Source: Berghia stephanieae (Eukaryota > Mollusca > Gastropoda > Nudibranchia > Aeolidiidae). From it: a DNA stretch of 64,000 nt. The position numbers and the translations under genes are program-made. This document shows positions 30,901 through 41,867 of this stretch, piece after piece. The notes below the pieces were generated by a model. That model searched no databases. It was not told the origin of the DNA and saw only the letters and a list, made by a program, of their open reading frames with translations. Position 1 is the stretch's first letter; every line of letters begins with the position of its first letter. The DNA lies in the NCBI GenBank assembly GCA_034508935.3, contig CM067442.1, positions 84,255,448-84,319,447 on the forward strand, given 5' to 3'.

Positions 30901-33900
30901 GACAAATTTGAACTTTCTCTACCAAAGTACCTGGTCAGATGTTTCGTTGTTATAGTGAGAAAAATCCTGTTTCAATAAAATTAAAAGGCTCCCAATTTTT
31001 GACAAAGTTGTGATGAAGCATATATCCAAGGATGTAAATGCGAAGTTGAATAAAATTATGAAATTCTGTGAGATAATTTCAGCAGTCTACATCGACTGTC
31101 TTAGTAGTTAGGTACCTTCCTAGGTAAACATCCAATTGGCAATCCAATGAGGTGATAGATGGCCTAGTGATTGTGACAAGATTTTTAAGACTTTTGTGTG
31201 ATGAGTCTCAGAATAAAACCCACTGAATATTTTGTTTATGGATGGATTTTAATGATTAATGTCTCCATTTCGTCAGGAGGAATTACTGTATTATTTAGTG
31301 TTGTTTATGTTTAAATCAGTGCCAATTTAGTATACCTTATCATTATGGATTAAACAGGGTTAAATTAGTTTAGGATTATAATGAAAAAATCAGAATTTTG
31401 CAATACTGAACTTTTGTTACAGTACGTTATCCAACACCTAAACATTTTTTTTATTAAAATTAAACTAATGTCAAAATAATTAATAATTAAAACCTTTATT
31501 CAAATTTCAGCAGCCATCTTACTAAGGCACTAAAGCCAATTTTGAAATTGGAAAGATGTTCACTACCCAATATTCATCACTTTCAGGTCACAAACCCTTC
31601 AGTTAATAACAAATGCAATTAGGAGTACATTTCAGTCTTCACAATTACAATACTACAAATTTTCTTTTGATTATATATTTTTTTTTTTAATCGTGTAATT
31701 AGGTTTAGAATTGTGTTGAAAAGCCCTTTACTTTATTATGGTGTAGGTTTCAATGAGAACAACCAAATTTGAATTCTATTTTCCCAACATGTTCAAAAGT
31801 TTGTAGCTAGTCGTAGTATCAGCCAGAAATTAGACCACATAGCCATTTCTCACAAAGACCAAGACAAAGGAAATGTATCTTCAGACTCCATACGACTGAA
31901 ATGAATTGCAACACACAGGAATTACTTACAGAAGCAGAAACAAATTCCAGCTGAGAAAGAAACTGTAACAACAACTTCAGAGCACAGCCATGAATACTCG
32001 ATATGTATCTACCATTTTCTACTTTCGATTCTGCAGCCCATGTTTTGCTTCTGGTACACTAAAAATAATCCTCCTTGTTTACACAACAGACGTGCATCTA
32101 GCTCCGAATTAATATTAGGAAAATTCTCTGAAATTCAGAAGCTATCAATCCTTAGTACTTCCGAATTAAAATGGTTGAATGGTTAAACACATGAATAATC
32201 GTTACTGACACAACAGTAGTGTTCCTTAACTGTTTCAGCACATTGAAATTGGATACACACTACAAATTCTCATTGTGCACAGCAGTATCTCTTATCATGA
32301 ATGAGTTGTTGGTATTGAGGTAAAAAGAAACATTAAAGAGTTTGGGGCAACAAAAAAATCTGTGAAAAATAGGAAATCTTAATCTGAAAGACTTACATCC
32401 CTGTATATCAAATTCACTGTGTATAGATCAGTGAGATTTTACATTCTGCAAGTTTTTAACATATATTTGGAACTAAGATAAATCTTTTTCCAGCAAGAAA
32501 AACATAAGTAAATTTAGTCTTTGAATGAGGTGGATCAAGGTCATGGTGATGAGGGAGGTAGAGTAAGGAAAAGGAAAGCCAATTTTGTAAAGGCAGTGTA
32601 ATTTTACACCCGAAATTCAGGTGTATTTTGTCACCAGATAATTCGACACCTGAAATGTGAGTATATATTACTATTATCACCAGATAATTCGGCACACTGA
32701 AAAGTTGGGTCTTAATTTTAGTTTGTTGTTTTTGTTATTGAGGGTAATTAATTCTCAACATGTGCATGAGCAACTCAAGTGTCAAATAATCTGATGACAA
32801 GATACACCCGAGTTTCGTGTGTCGAATAATCTGGTAACAAGGTACAGCCAAGTTTCTGGTGTCGAATAACACTCTGTTTTGTAAATACGGAGGAAAACAT
32901 TCAAGAAGAAGAAAAAGGAGAAGAAGAGAACTTGGAGGAAGAAGAAGAAGAGAAAGTCTGATTACTCTACTAAATCATAACCATAAAAATAAAACAAATT
33001 TATAACAGAAACATTTGTGCCATCATATTTATCATGCAAACTGATCTCAATAGTTGTTATTTTAATTTTATAGTTCAAGTGTTGTCATAACCTTGGGAAA
33101 TTTAAGTTTCAGTAAGTCAATTAAAATTAAAAGTGAATTGCATTTGGTAAAATGAATCAATTATAATAAAACTATTAAAATTAAAACAGAGACAAACAAA
33201 ATTTGATATGCAAAACAATGACAATGATGACAACTTTGGTTCCAGCAAAGTCTGCTGAGAATCTAGAAAATTACAATTAGGCATATTTAAGTGGTTAACG
33301 GTTAAGTACAAGGTTGATCAAAATTGATTGAGTAGAAGAAAATTGAAAAAAAAAAGGAGTTTACTAGAGAGCTGCGCCGGTGTTACCAATACTTAGCTTC
33401 TATAACCAGGACAAATCATTCGTTTGGACAGAAAAATAAATAAAAACTTACCGCTTACCGTCAAAAGCAGTTTAGATTTGAAGATGCATTTGTTTTCTAT
33501 CAAAAAACATTCGGTAATGGACAATCCTTGATGAATTTCAAAAGTTGTGTTGAAATTATATCCTAATTGTTTTCATGATTAATTCCTCACGAAATCGTGT
33601 GGGTCCCGTTTCTGTTATCAAGGTTCCGCCTAGCCAGGCAGGGTTGCCAGATCATTTTTGAGTAAGAGACCAAACTAGCTATAGCAAGAGGCCAGATTCC
33701 TCGGCAGGAGCCCAAATACCACCAAACCCACCTTAGCCTCGCGAAAACTCTTTAGATTTGTTAAACAATTTAGATAGGATAAGGAAAATTCGTATATATA
33801 GAAGCATTAGCAAATGCAATCTGTGGCGTTAGCACGTGTTGCATTTAGATATTTAGATTGCCAAATAAAATAAGTTTTACCGGTACCAGAGTAAAACGAT

Positions 33901-34590
33901 ATAATGGGGAAAGTCAGAGGAAGCCAAAAAGTTGGTTACAGGAGGCCAAGTGGCCAAACCAAATGCAATTTGGTGCATTAGTGCAGTAAAAATTGGTGCG
34001 CAAAATTAGTTCGTAGCGGATGCGAGACTGCGTGTGTGTGTGTGTGGTGTATGTGCGTGTGTGTGTATGTGTGTGTGTCTCTTTTTTTTTTTTGGGGGGG
34101 GGGGGGGTGCGTACACGGTAACGGGGCATCTCGCCTCGGGATCTACGTACACGTAAACTGATTTACCGTTGCAACACATGCAATAGATGGTCCTCGCTGT
34201 CATGACCGCGCGCGCTCATGTGTGTGTGTGTGTGTTATATTTTTAAAAATCAAAACAATTTTAACCATTATTGGCGAGATTCCATCTTACACTCCCCAAA
34301 CTCTAGATCTTAGTCTTAATGTTATCATTAAAAGACAAGCTTTGCGATTTATAGTTTAATTGAAGCCCGAGTCGAAATATACTCTTACTACTGCTCTCTT
34401 GGTGGAAACAATTTATTCTGCATAAGCAATCTGCAGAAAAAAAACTGTCACTATAAAAGGTTAAAGTTTCACGAAGTACGCTCCGTGAACACCGCTGTAA
34501 CATTCCTTTGATCTACATCATCAGGCAACCCATTGTTTCTTTCATCTTTTCCCATTCCCCCTTACTATCCCCCCCCCCCCCCATTCCCCC

Positions 34591-34636
<46 letters not shown>

Positions 34637-36536
34637 TTTGTCATAATGTTATCCCTTCCCCTTCCCATCTCATTGTAAAATGAAAACGTTCTGCTGTTTG
34701 CAGATACATGTATGATTGTTTTGTTTTTTTTCTCTCTCACTAGGCATTTGAAAAAAAAAAAAAAACCTGAAAAAAAAAAAAAAACAACTTAACCTTTTAA
34801 AGGAGAATATCAATCTTACGTGGACCAAAAATAAAATCTTACCATTTTCATCAAAAGACAAAAAACAAAATACAATTTAAAAACATGAGCTTTTATATAG
34901 GGCAATATCCACCCAACGTGCTCAAAGCGCTTTTTATCAATATTCTTACTGCTCTTATGGTGGAAACGTTTTTATTTTTCTGCGTTAAAAAATAATATAA
35001 ATGAAGACTATTATTTGAAAACAAAAAAATCAGTGTCACTGGCAAAGGGTTAATTGCAGTACTCCTGCATCTTGTGAGACTCCTACGGCACTTGCTAATC
35101 ATAAAAAAGGAAATAGCAATCAACAATACTAAGGTGAAAAAAAAAAAGAAGAAAAAAAAAAGGTGGGGGGGGGGGGGGGGGGGAGCAAATCCAGTAGCAA
35201 TGCAACCTTTTAGCGGCGAAATTCGATCTTTGACCTAACACCAAATCTTCTATCATCAAAAGACAAGTAACGGCAAAACGATTATAGACAATTGAAGTCC
35301 GAGTTGCGATAGTCTGACTGCTCTCTTGGTGGAAACGCTGTATTCCCCGTTAACAATAATAAAGATAAAAGCAAACTATTATCTAAAAGCAAAAAATTAG
35401 CTTCGCCGTTAAGGGGTTAAGAACACCTGCAACTGCTGCCAGCATCCTTGAGATGCTCTACGTCATCCAAGGTCACCACGTCTCCCTTTCGTCTTCATGC
35501 AACACCCCCCCCCCCCCCTCACCCTCCACTCTCATGGTGGTGGTGGCGGCGGATAAAAAAGGCCTTTTTTTCTTTTATTCAATCAACTTGACTGCTGGTG
35601 GACCCTAGGCCTCTCTACAAGTCCAAGAAATAATACTCACTTTTTCTCTGCTCCAACGAAAATATCTACCCCCTACCGGTCTAATTATTTGTAGCAGACG
35701 ACAAATTTCTCAAAACGGTCACGTGACACTGTAAAAACAACACAGGAAGTCCATGAAAGCTTATTTACGGCATTTCCTTTGAACCGTGTAAACAACAAAA
35801 TTTCGTTTTCATTCAACTCAACGGGTCAGATTGGCCGGTATTTTTTAACGAACAAAAGTTCTGAAAAATCAAAATGTTTCTTAGAAAGGTGAAAGATGCT
35901 AGTTTTTGAAACAGAGGTAGGTTTTTTTTAAAAATCTTTATATTTTACGTGAATGCATGCTTAAGGCGAGTTGGACGTGCAGCGGAGGTTGGTAGGCCAA
36001 AGGCCCACCTCTCTATCCAAACCAAAATGGCAGATTTCAAATTTGTAAACAGATAGAAATGTCCAAATAATCACATCACATTCGTATAGCTATGGACTAT
36101 GACTATGAGTATGACTATGGACATGGATATCGTCAATTGGCAAAGCACGGGAGTAGGATAGGCGGGGGGGGGGGGGGGGGGGGTTGTGGTTGTTGCAGTA
36201 GAATGGAAGTAGAGAAAGGAAAGAAGATGAGAGAGGGTGTGAAAGAGTAAATGGAAGGCGTGCAAGAATAAAGACAGAAAGAAACTTTATTTCCAATGTG
36301 GGCATTGCATTCAATTCGATTCAAATTCCAACACTACGGAGACTTGAGTGGACGAAACCAAAAAGTGGCGGCGATCAGGTTCATAATATGGACCATGACC
36401 ATGGAATAGAGTTCTTGGTCTCGGCTTGATGGTGATCAAATTCAGTTTAAATTTTAGTTTAGCACTCACTCAATATATTCCTTATAATGTGACTCAACGG
36501 ACGAAAAAATATTATTTACCTTGACAAAGATGCCAT
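19139..36536 (-). CDS. SNW1: SNW domain-containing protein 1 (SKIP/Prp45 orthologue), 14 coding exons
   Basis: SNW1/SKIP is a nuclear, largely disordered protein of the activated spliceosome (Prp45 in yeast) and a coactivator for nuclear receptors and Notch/CSL. Coding exons on the minus strand: 36536-36520, 29727-29658, 28893-28819, 27339-27179, 26753-26554, 26026-25922, 25700-25631, 25277-25212, 24201-24085, 23839-23698, 22971-22878, 21665-21542, 20228-20071, 19349-19139. All have GT-AG ends and matching phases. They total 1610 nt; 1611 nt would give 536 codons plus a stop, the length of human SNW1. Conserved blocks in order: ILPAPVQRFDRDDDERNF, APPYGHRKGWIPR, KIKYDAIARQG, MPVRHAEKQAPAQYIR, PRGPPSPPAPVMHSP, the SNW motif ISNWKN, GYTIPLDKRLAADGRGLQ, RAAPDK, GMDSGF, SIYRPSKNLD and FVPDKDF, ending in KKRRD. 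Exon 4 appears to lack one base. Confidence 0.97.
20071..20228 (-). CDS. SNW1: SNW1 exon 13
   Basis: Residues 415-467, GMDSGFGDDEAYNVYDKPWR, ISKSIYRPSKNLDNDLYGDD and LETIMKQK. Confidence 0.95.
20283..20905 (-). repeat. Family A repeat interrupted by a family B insertion
   Basis: Family A sequence at 20283-20334 and 20684-20905 ('aattaaagcacccaagaaa', later 'acatttgactgtttccc' and 'gaaagcatgttgga') is split by the family B element at 20335-20683. Relative to 21937-22482, part of the A copy is missing after the insertion point. Confidence 0.75.
20335..20683 (-). mobile_element. Family B element with 12-bp target duplication
   Basis: Flanked by direct repeats 'gcacccaagaaa' at 20323-20334 and 20684-20695, i.e. 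a duplicated piece of the family A host. It ends in poly-A on the minus strand, as for LINE-mobilised elements. A copy at 62351-62688 on the plus strand is about 98 percent identical by eye and starts at the same 5' position ('gcgggtggttgg'). No tRNA boxes or long frame recognised. Probably a SINE or short non-autonomous LINE derivative. Confidence 0.8.
21542..21665 (-). CDS. SNW1: SNW1 exon 12
   Basis: Residues 373-414, NRLQRDKEREITEQIALGLP then NAGAGGSRETQFDQRLFNQSK. Acceptor 'ctttcag'. Confidence 0.94.
21937..22482 (-). repeat. Family A repeat, long copy
   Basis: The most complete minus-strand copy. It runs from 'ctcccatagtgggcaggg' (high coordinates) to 'cttaaaaacaaaaaac' (low coordinates). 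Matches 52243-52775 and 59440-60070 in the other orientation. Confidence 0.75.
22878..22971 (-). CDS. SNW1: SNW1 exon 11
   Basis: Residues 342-373, DEGVVERDEMRKDRAKERQR then ERNIARAAPDK. Matches the RDEIRxDRRKERQxDRNLSRAAPDK block of the family. Confidence 0.93.
23698..23839 (-). CDS. SNW1: SNW1 exon 10
   Basis: Residues 295-342, AREAVEMRATIEKNKVKTVK onward to REDGG. A charged helical region. Confidence 0.93.
24085..24201 (-). CDS. SNW1: SNW1 exon 9
   Basis: 117 nt, residues 256-294: GYTIPLDKRLAADGRGLQGV then HVNENFAKLAEALYIADRK. Confidence 0.96.
25212..25277 (-). CDS. SNW1: SNW1 exon 8
   Basis: 66 nt, residues 234-255, VSAKEQQDWKIPPCISNWKN then NR. Contains the S-N-W-K-N motif that names the domain. 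Confidence 0.96.
25631..25700 (-). CDS. SNW1: SNW1 exon 7
   Basis: Residues 210-233, VNKKIPRGPPSPPAPVMHSP then NRK. The proline-rich segment is a family hallmark. Confidence 0.95.
25922..26026 (-). CDS. SNW1: SNW1 exon 6
   Basis: Residues 175-210: YTPSQQGVAFNSGAKQRIIR then MVETQKDPMEPPKF. Highly conserved start of the SNW core. Confidence 0.95.
26554..26753 (-). CDS. SNW1: SNW1 exon 5
   Basis: Residues 109-175: starts VVHSRPQDLLPKPIEEDDPS, ends MPVRHAEKQAPAQYIR. Donor 'gtcagt', acceptor 'gtgacag'. Confidence 0.95.
27179..27339 (-). CDS. SNW1: SNW1 exon 4 (one base short)
   Basis: Encodes DFGNGGAYPEIPIAQYP in one frame, then GMGKKQTTSNALAVQLDAEG and KIKYDAIARQGHGKDK in another. The switch falls at 'tatccctgggcatggg' (near 27285-27300), where the family has the conserved QYPLxMG. 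The exon is 161 nt, whereas 162 nt would keep phase with both neighbours. Either an assembly or sequencing indel in a short homopolymer or a real one-base deletion in this allele. Confidence 0.9.
27507..27570. repeat. 65-bp direct repeat, left copy
   Basis: 'ttttactttgatt' plus an A-run plus 'aacagagttccc' plus 'aaaaccaggaaaagcctg', repeated at 28612-28676. The two copies bracket about 1 kb that includes the LINE fragment, so the intervening DNA was probably inserted or arose by duplication. Confidence 0.8.
27955..28590 (-). mobile_element. LINE 3' end, 5'-truncated
   Basis: On the minus strand an open frame (28590-28249, stop TAA) encodes about 113 residues, including HPLDGVERIHGKAIERKAFS and YHEFSLLPSGRRFCQIKCRT then NKYKSTFVPSAI. 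The LPSGRRF..xxCRTNxxKxSFVPSAI pattern is typical of the C terminus of L2/CR1/Rex1-type LINE ORF2 proteins. A 3' UTR of about 260 bp ends 'ggacaataaagatcta' followed by (ATT)n at 27955-27984, the usual microsatellite tail. A related tail is at about 42113-42160. Confidence 0.8.
28249..28590 (-). pseudogene. LINE ORF2 C-terminal remnant
   Basis: 342 nt of uninterrupted frame, the very end of a non-LTR retrotransposon polymerase protein. The catalytic RT and endonuclease domains are absent because the copy is 5'-truncated. Confidence 0.75.
28680..28770. repeat. Short inverted repeat partner of 30690-30782
   Basis: 'ataacctcccatggctgaaa', 'ccttaatgctgttgctag' and 'cacatcctgctttttaa' occur here and as reverse complement at 30690-30782 with few mismatches. 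Family unknown. Confidence 0.75.
28819..28893 (-). CDS. SNW1: SNW1 exon 3
   Basis: 75 nt, residues 30-54, beginning VAPVMSNRAAPPYGHRKGWI. PPYGxRKGWIPR is a conserved SNW1 block. Donor 'gtaatc'. Confidence 0.93.
29298..29430. repeat. (GAA)n tract
   Basis: A purine-only GAA repeat with minor interruptions. Such tracts can form triplex DNA. Confidence 0.95.
29658..29727 (-). CDS. SNW1: SNW1 exon 2
   Basis: Encodes residues 6-29, ILPAPVQRFDRDDDERNFRA then QMQ. Acceptor 'ttcccag', donor 'gtaagt'. Confidence 0.92.
30055..30620. repeat. Diverged local duplication, left copy
   Basis: Aligns with 31115-31690 through blocks such as 'tcagtgccaatctagta', 'gcagccat' and 'cagttaataacaaaggcaa'. Identity looks well below 80 percent, so this is an old tandem duplication or two members of one repeat family. 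Confidence 0.6.
31115..31690. repeat. Diverged local duplication, right copy
   Basis: Partner of 30055-30620, with 'tcagtgccaatttagta', 'cagcagccat' and 'cagttaataacaaatgcaa' in the same order and spacing. Confidence 0.6.
34260..35425. repeat. Three diverged copies of a 250-bp unit
   Basis: Copies at about 34260-34510, 34795-35050 and 35205-35425 share 'atcaaaagacaag', 'aattgaag-ccgagt', 'actgctctcttggtggaaac' and 'aaaggttaa/aagggttaat'. The middle copy carries an extra insert 'tatagggcaatatccaccca' and 'gctcaaagcgctttt', which resembles the common tail of invertebrate SINEs. Confidence 0.6.
36520..36536 (-). CDS. SNW1: SNW1 exon 1 (17-nt coding part with start codon)
   Basis: ATG GCA TCT TTG TCA AG then donor 'gtaaat'. 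The residual AG joins C of exon 2 to give MASLSSILPAPVQ, which aligns with the N terminus of vertebrate SNW1 (MALTSFLPAPTQ). G at -3 and +4 is a good start context. The short exon would be missed by frame searches. Confidence 0.85.
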
Positions 36537-37216
36537 TTCTCATTAAAATTTCCTCCTGATTTTCCTAATAAATTCTCTTTTGATAGACAACGTTGTCGTT
36601 TCACTCTGTCAACATGATTCGTAGTGGATCGTTTTCCTCAACGCAAGGTGGCGTTCCAGGGTTTGTTATCCTTGATTTATCTGTACACATTCACAGAAGA
36701 GCTCTATCATAACCAATGACCTTTTCGTCTGTGTCTTGACCCCGCGCACTTGGGAGGCATTTATGGGCCCGTTTTTTCATTGTTGTAATGAGCAATATTT
36801 TGGTTTGAGCGTATTTTCATCACAACAATGAGACCTTAACAATTTAATTTGGGTTATCAGACTTGCAAATAAGTAGCTTACTCGTGGCTCACCCATAAAT
36901 TCCTTGGGCTCACCATAATTTATAAGTTGCAATGTATAATTAAATCATAATACGTTGTTTTTATTTTTGTATTAAAAATGTGTTAAGGAATAAACTAAGA
37001 AAAAATACAAAACAACTCATTAAAAATCAAAATAATATCAAAATGATATACCAAATACTCATATATAGGTTTATATTTTAAGATTTCATAGAAAAATGCA
37101 ATTATTGTTTTGTTTTTGTTTTGTATGATTTTTTTTGTTTGTTTGTTTTTGTTTTTGTTGTTGTTTTTTTAATGTGCAACTATATTATTTCTTTTTTGTT
37201 TTGTTCCTTGCATTGG
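36537..37216. other. Upstream flank of SNW1
   Basis: Should contain the SNW1 5' UTR and promoter on the minus strand. No TATA or initiator can be singled out. A family E foldback copy lies at 36740-36900. Confidence 0.45.
36740..36900. repeat. Family E foldback element, copy 3
   Basis: Contains 'atttatgggcccg', 'cattgttgtaatgagcaat', the complementary 'cacaacaatgagacctta' and the end 'ttatcagacttgcaaataag', matching the copy at 51735-51910. Confidence 0.6.
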
Positions 37217-37680
<464 letters not shown>

Positions 37681-38425
37681 GTGCGCCAAACATCCCTTCA
37701 TCTGGAGGGCTCTGGAGACATAACAAAGATTAAGCCCTAAGACAGTATACGCACACCGTTAATGATACACATGTTATACCGTAGAAGTGCCATAGAGAGT
37801 AGAAATGGAGTTATAATGATTAGGTATGGCAAATGCTCTGTAAATCGGTGATACCTAATATTATAGACAGGTTGATAGGCAGACAGAGAAACAGAATATA
37901 GCGACTGACAGAATGTAGATAGAATAATATAGAAATGATATTCTTTTAAATCCAAAAGAAGGACACCTATGGATGAACATTTATATTATTATTGTAAATA
38001 TTCCACATTGGTTAGTATTTAAGTGTGCAACTACATCAAACTGTCTGCATTATCAATTTTATATTTGTGATTTTAGAAAAGGAGTATGCCCTTTTGCTTC
38101 GTCTAGGCATTCAATAAGATAATCCTTCGAACAAACGTCTAATGTCAACAGGAATCATTTATGTTGATCAACGTGAACAAATTGGGGGTTGATAATCTTG
38201 CCCAAGGAAAAAAATCGAAAAAGCCTGAAGCGGAGCTCGAAACATGGATTTTCCAAGCACAATGCTCGACGTGCACCTATTTTGTATACGTCGACAATGA
38301 CTTAACCCTGTAATATGTAACGGGTTACTCATAGGATTTGCAGAACTCTATATAATATAATCCTAATTCGCCAAAGAAGCCATTGTTTGAAAATAGAGAT
38401 ATGTATTTTGTTTCACCCCCCCCCC

Positions 38426-38474
<49 letters not shown>

Positions 38475-38600
38475 TTAGATACCTATTAAAACCTATGCTG
38501 GATGCAGCAATTTCACGTTAGGGAGTTATTTTGATTATGTATTAGACTGTGTAGTAATTGAGCACACATGAGATCGCTCATGGATCAGGTGATGTAGATA
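37681..38600. other. Intergenic stretch without a recognised gene
   Basis: Contains (AC)n at 38427-38473. No gene recognised. Confidence 0.6.
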
Positions 38601-38762
38601 ATCTATAAATAATAACGTGAAGTTGAATGTAAGCTTCAATTTAATTACAAAAACATATCAAATGAACGTTTCGGGTTTCCCCTTTATCAACAAAACAGGA
38701 TGTTTGAAACACCACAGATGAATGAGATGATGTGGTAGTGGCGTAGTTAAGATGAATAAAGG
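38601..38762. repeat. Left terminal inverted repeat of the Penelope-like element
   Basis: Reverse complement of 41868-42015 with about four mismatches in 150 bp. Penelope-like elements are known to carry LTR-like repeats in direct or inverted orientation; here they are inverted. Confidence 0.92.
38668..38690 (-). ncRNA. Hammerhead-like core in left repeat (degenerate)
   Basis: On the minus strand 'ttgataaaggggaaaccc' then 'gaaac' resembles the CUGAUGA, stem II and GAAA core of hammerhead ribozymes, which Penelope-like elements are known to carry in their terminal repeats. The core is imperfect and stems I and III are not convincing by eye. Confidence 0.4.
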
Positions 38763-41318
38763 CCTTAAAAATATATTATCCTCTAACCTTGATTTGTACA
38801 AAGCAATTAGGCTGTTTATACACCTGCAAAATAAAAGGCTTTTCTCGAGCCTTAAAACCACCAAGGCCAAAAAGATCAAATCCCTCACCACCCATGAATC
38901 CACATCTTGTCCTACAACTACAACTCATTCTTATATATCTCAACCCACCATCGATCTGCACCCCAGTGCTACAGACACCACCATGACCACTCTTCCCAAC
39001 CAGAATAATAAACTGGTCACCTGCATCCCCCCAGCATCAAATTGAGCCAGGCTGAAAAGACTGTCTTGGGCAAAGGACTCAAATTCGTCCCACTACGCAA
39101 CAGTCTTGACCATATCCAGCAAGAAGCGGACATTCAACGTTTTATGCGTACCTTACGCCTCCGCTTCTACTTCGGCAGTTCTAATGGTCAAGACCTTCAG
39201 AGCGACAACTGTGACGACGATCCCTTTGCCCCATTCAACATCAAACATAACAATTGGACACCGAAGCCTGGCCAATGCGACACACTCGATGATTTTATAG
39301 CTACATCCAGTCGTCAGGTTAAGCGATGCAAGGTGCCACCCATCAAACGGAGTAATTTGACGAAGGAAGAGTGGTCCGCCATCCGCTCCCTCAGAAATAG
39401 AAAAGACATCATCATCAAACCGGCGGATAAAGGGGGAGCGGTTGTCGTCTGGGATGCAGAAACATATAAGAAGGAAGCCCAACGACAAATGGATAACACC
39501 TCTTATTACGCATCGGTCCCGTCTGATCTCACCATCAAACCACAACGACATCGTGCACAAATCCATCAACACACTTATCGAAGACAAGTTGGTGCCCAAC
39601 AACTCCAAGATATTAACTCTGGCACCCAGCGAACTCGGCAATCCCTGTTTTTACATGATCCCTAAAATACACAAAATGAAAAATGCCACGGATTTGCCTC
39701 TTGGAAGACCCATCGTTTCGGTCATTTCCTGCCCCACAGAAAAAAATCTTTCTCTTCCTTGACAACATCTTCAAAAAAATCGTCATCAATCTTCCCACAT
39801 ATATTAAAGATACCAATCACGCCCTTCATCTATTGCGCGACATCAGCTTCACACAACCCGACAATAGATACATATTTACAATGGATGTCCATAGCCTCTA
39901 CACATCCATTCCCCATCAAGACGGATTACAAGCCATCCGATACTTCATCGACTAACACCCATTACCCGAATTCAACGCCGATGCTATCATTCGACTTACA
40001 GAGTTAGTCTTGACTCTCAACTCTTTTGAATTCAACGGCCAATTTTTCCATCAGATCTCGGGAGTGGCCATGGGCACCAAAATGGGACCATCGTACGCCA
40101 ATTTATTCATGGGCCACCTCGAGTTTAAATTTTTCTCCCAATACGACGGCCACCAACCAGCTTTTTATAAAAGATATATCGACGATTGCATCGGCGTTAC
40201 CAACATGACTAAAATGCAACTCAACAAATTCATCACTGCCCTCAACAACTTCCATCCAACAATAAAGTACACTCATGAGATATCCACCACTCACGTAGCC
40301 TTCCTGGACATCGCAGTTTCCCTCACCCAAAGTGAACTCAAGACGTCTATCCACTACAAGGAAACGGACAGTCACAGCTACCTTCTCTACCCGTCCTCAC
40401 ATCCCACCAAATGCAAGGATTCAATTCCATTTTCACAGCTACTAAGACTAAGACGTATCTGCCAGGATGATGAGGGCTTCACGCTTGACTTTTTCCGCAA
40501 CCGCCATTATTCTGAATCCATATTAAAACAAGCGGTTGACAAAATCCAAAACATCTCTAGGGAAGCTGCCATGAAACCAGTTGACAACAGTGACAGCAAA
40601 ACAGACAGACCCATCCTAGTCATCACCAATCATCCACACAACAAGGAAGTCATCAAAATCTTAAAAACCAACTACCGTCAGATTATTCAGGAGCATGAAG
40701 AAACGAGGGATATATTCAACAAACCGCCGCTAATCGCCTACAGACGGGACCGTAATTTGAGGGACATACTAGTTAGGAGCCGCTTGACGATGGATATGGC
40801 CGGTAATCAACGTAAGACGGAGCCTTGTGGACGTTGCAGATGCAGGACATACCCATACTTATTCGTGGACAATTCCATCAAATTCCCGGAAAAAGTGTGG
40901 TACATCCGACACTCATTCACCTGCACGGATCGTAACCTAATTTACGCTATAATCTGCAAACGTTGCCACAAGACATACGCGGGAGAAAGTGGCAAGAGAC
41001 TAAGCGACAGGTTTGGACAACATCTGCGGTCTATTGAAAACGACGAGGACAAACATGTCGCCCACCACTTCAATGGTTCCAGTCATCGAGGATTGCACGA
41101 CATCCAAGTTGCCGTCCTTCAGTTCTGTCACACCACTAAACAACATAGAAAATATAGGGAGACAGAACTGATACTAAAAACTGAACACCCTTTCACCTCA
41201 CGGCATGAACTCGAGACTGGACCTAATCTAAATATTATACTACCTTTGTCTCTTGCCCCCCCCCCCCCCCCCCGCCCGGCCATCCATCGTCATTTCCTTT
41301 TATTATATCAGTATCACT

Positions 41319-41321
41319 ACA

Positions 41322-41389
<68 letters not shown>

Positions 41390-41442
41390 ACTACTACTAC
41401 TACTATACTACTACTACTGCTGCTGCTACTGCTGCTACTACT

Positions 41443-41531
<89 letters not shown>

Positions 41532-41540
41532 TAATAAAAA
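41319..41540. repeat. (CTA)n followed by (AAT)n
   Basis: Two adjoining trinucleotide arrays, 41319-41424 and 41448-41540, after the end of the endonuclease domain. Confidence 0.95.
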
Positions 41541-41867
41541 AGTACTTACTGTTCCTTCTGCTACTGCTGCTGCCACTAATGATTATACTTATACCGACAT
41601 CCTTTATTTATCATTATCATTTATTACTTTTTATATTTTTTGTACCTATTTTCAATTCCATTATATTTCTTTTCCAACAATAGTCTACACGTTTTTATAT
41701 TTCATTTTATATTTCACTTTCTAAACTGCATCACACAGTTCCTCCCCGCCTCCCCTCTTTTCACTTAATTAATTGCACACTTTTTAGAAATATCTAGTAT
41801 TCTATTTTAATTCGTGCTTCTTTTCAAAGGAGCATAATATTTCCTGCCAACCAATGTTTTGTTTATT

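Larger units (their letters stand above)
29728..36519 (-). other. SNW1: SNW1 intron 1 (6.8 kb)
   Basis: Separates the 17-nt start exon from exon 2. It contains a diverged duplicated block (30055-30620 and 31115-31690), three diverged copies of a roughly 250-bp unit (34260-34510, 34795-35050, 35205-35425), a (GT)n/(CA)n patch (34028-34078), (CT)n (34594-34635) and poly-G runs (35165-35183, 36163-36183). The stretch 31700-34000 shows nothing recognisable. Confidence 0.7.

Noticed and set aside
39153-39641. 162-residue minus-strand frame over the Penelope-like element
   Set aside because: Antisense shadow of the reverse transcriptase; no recognisable domain.
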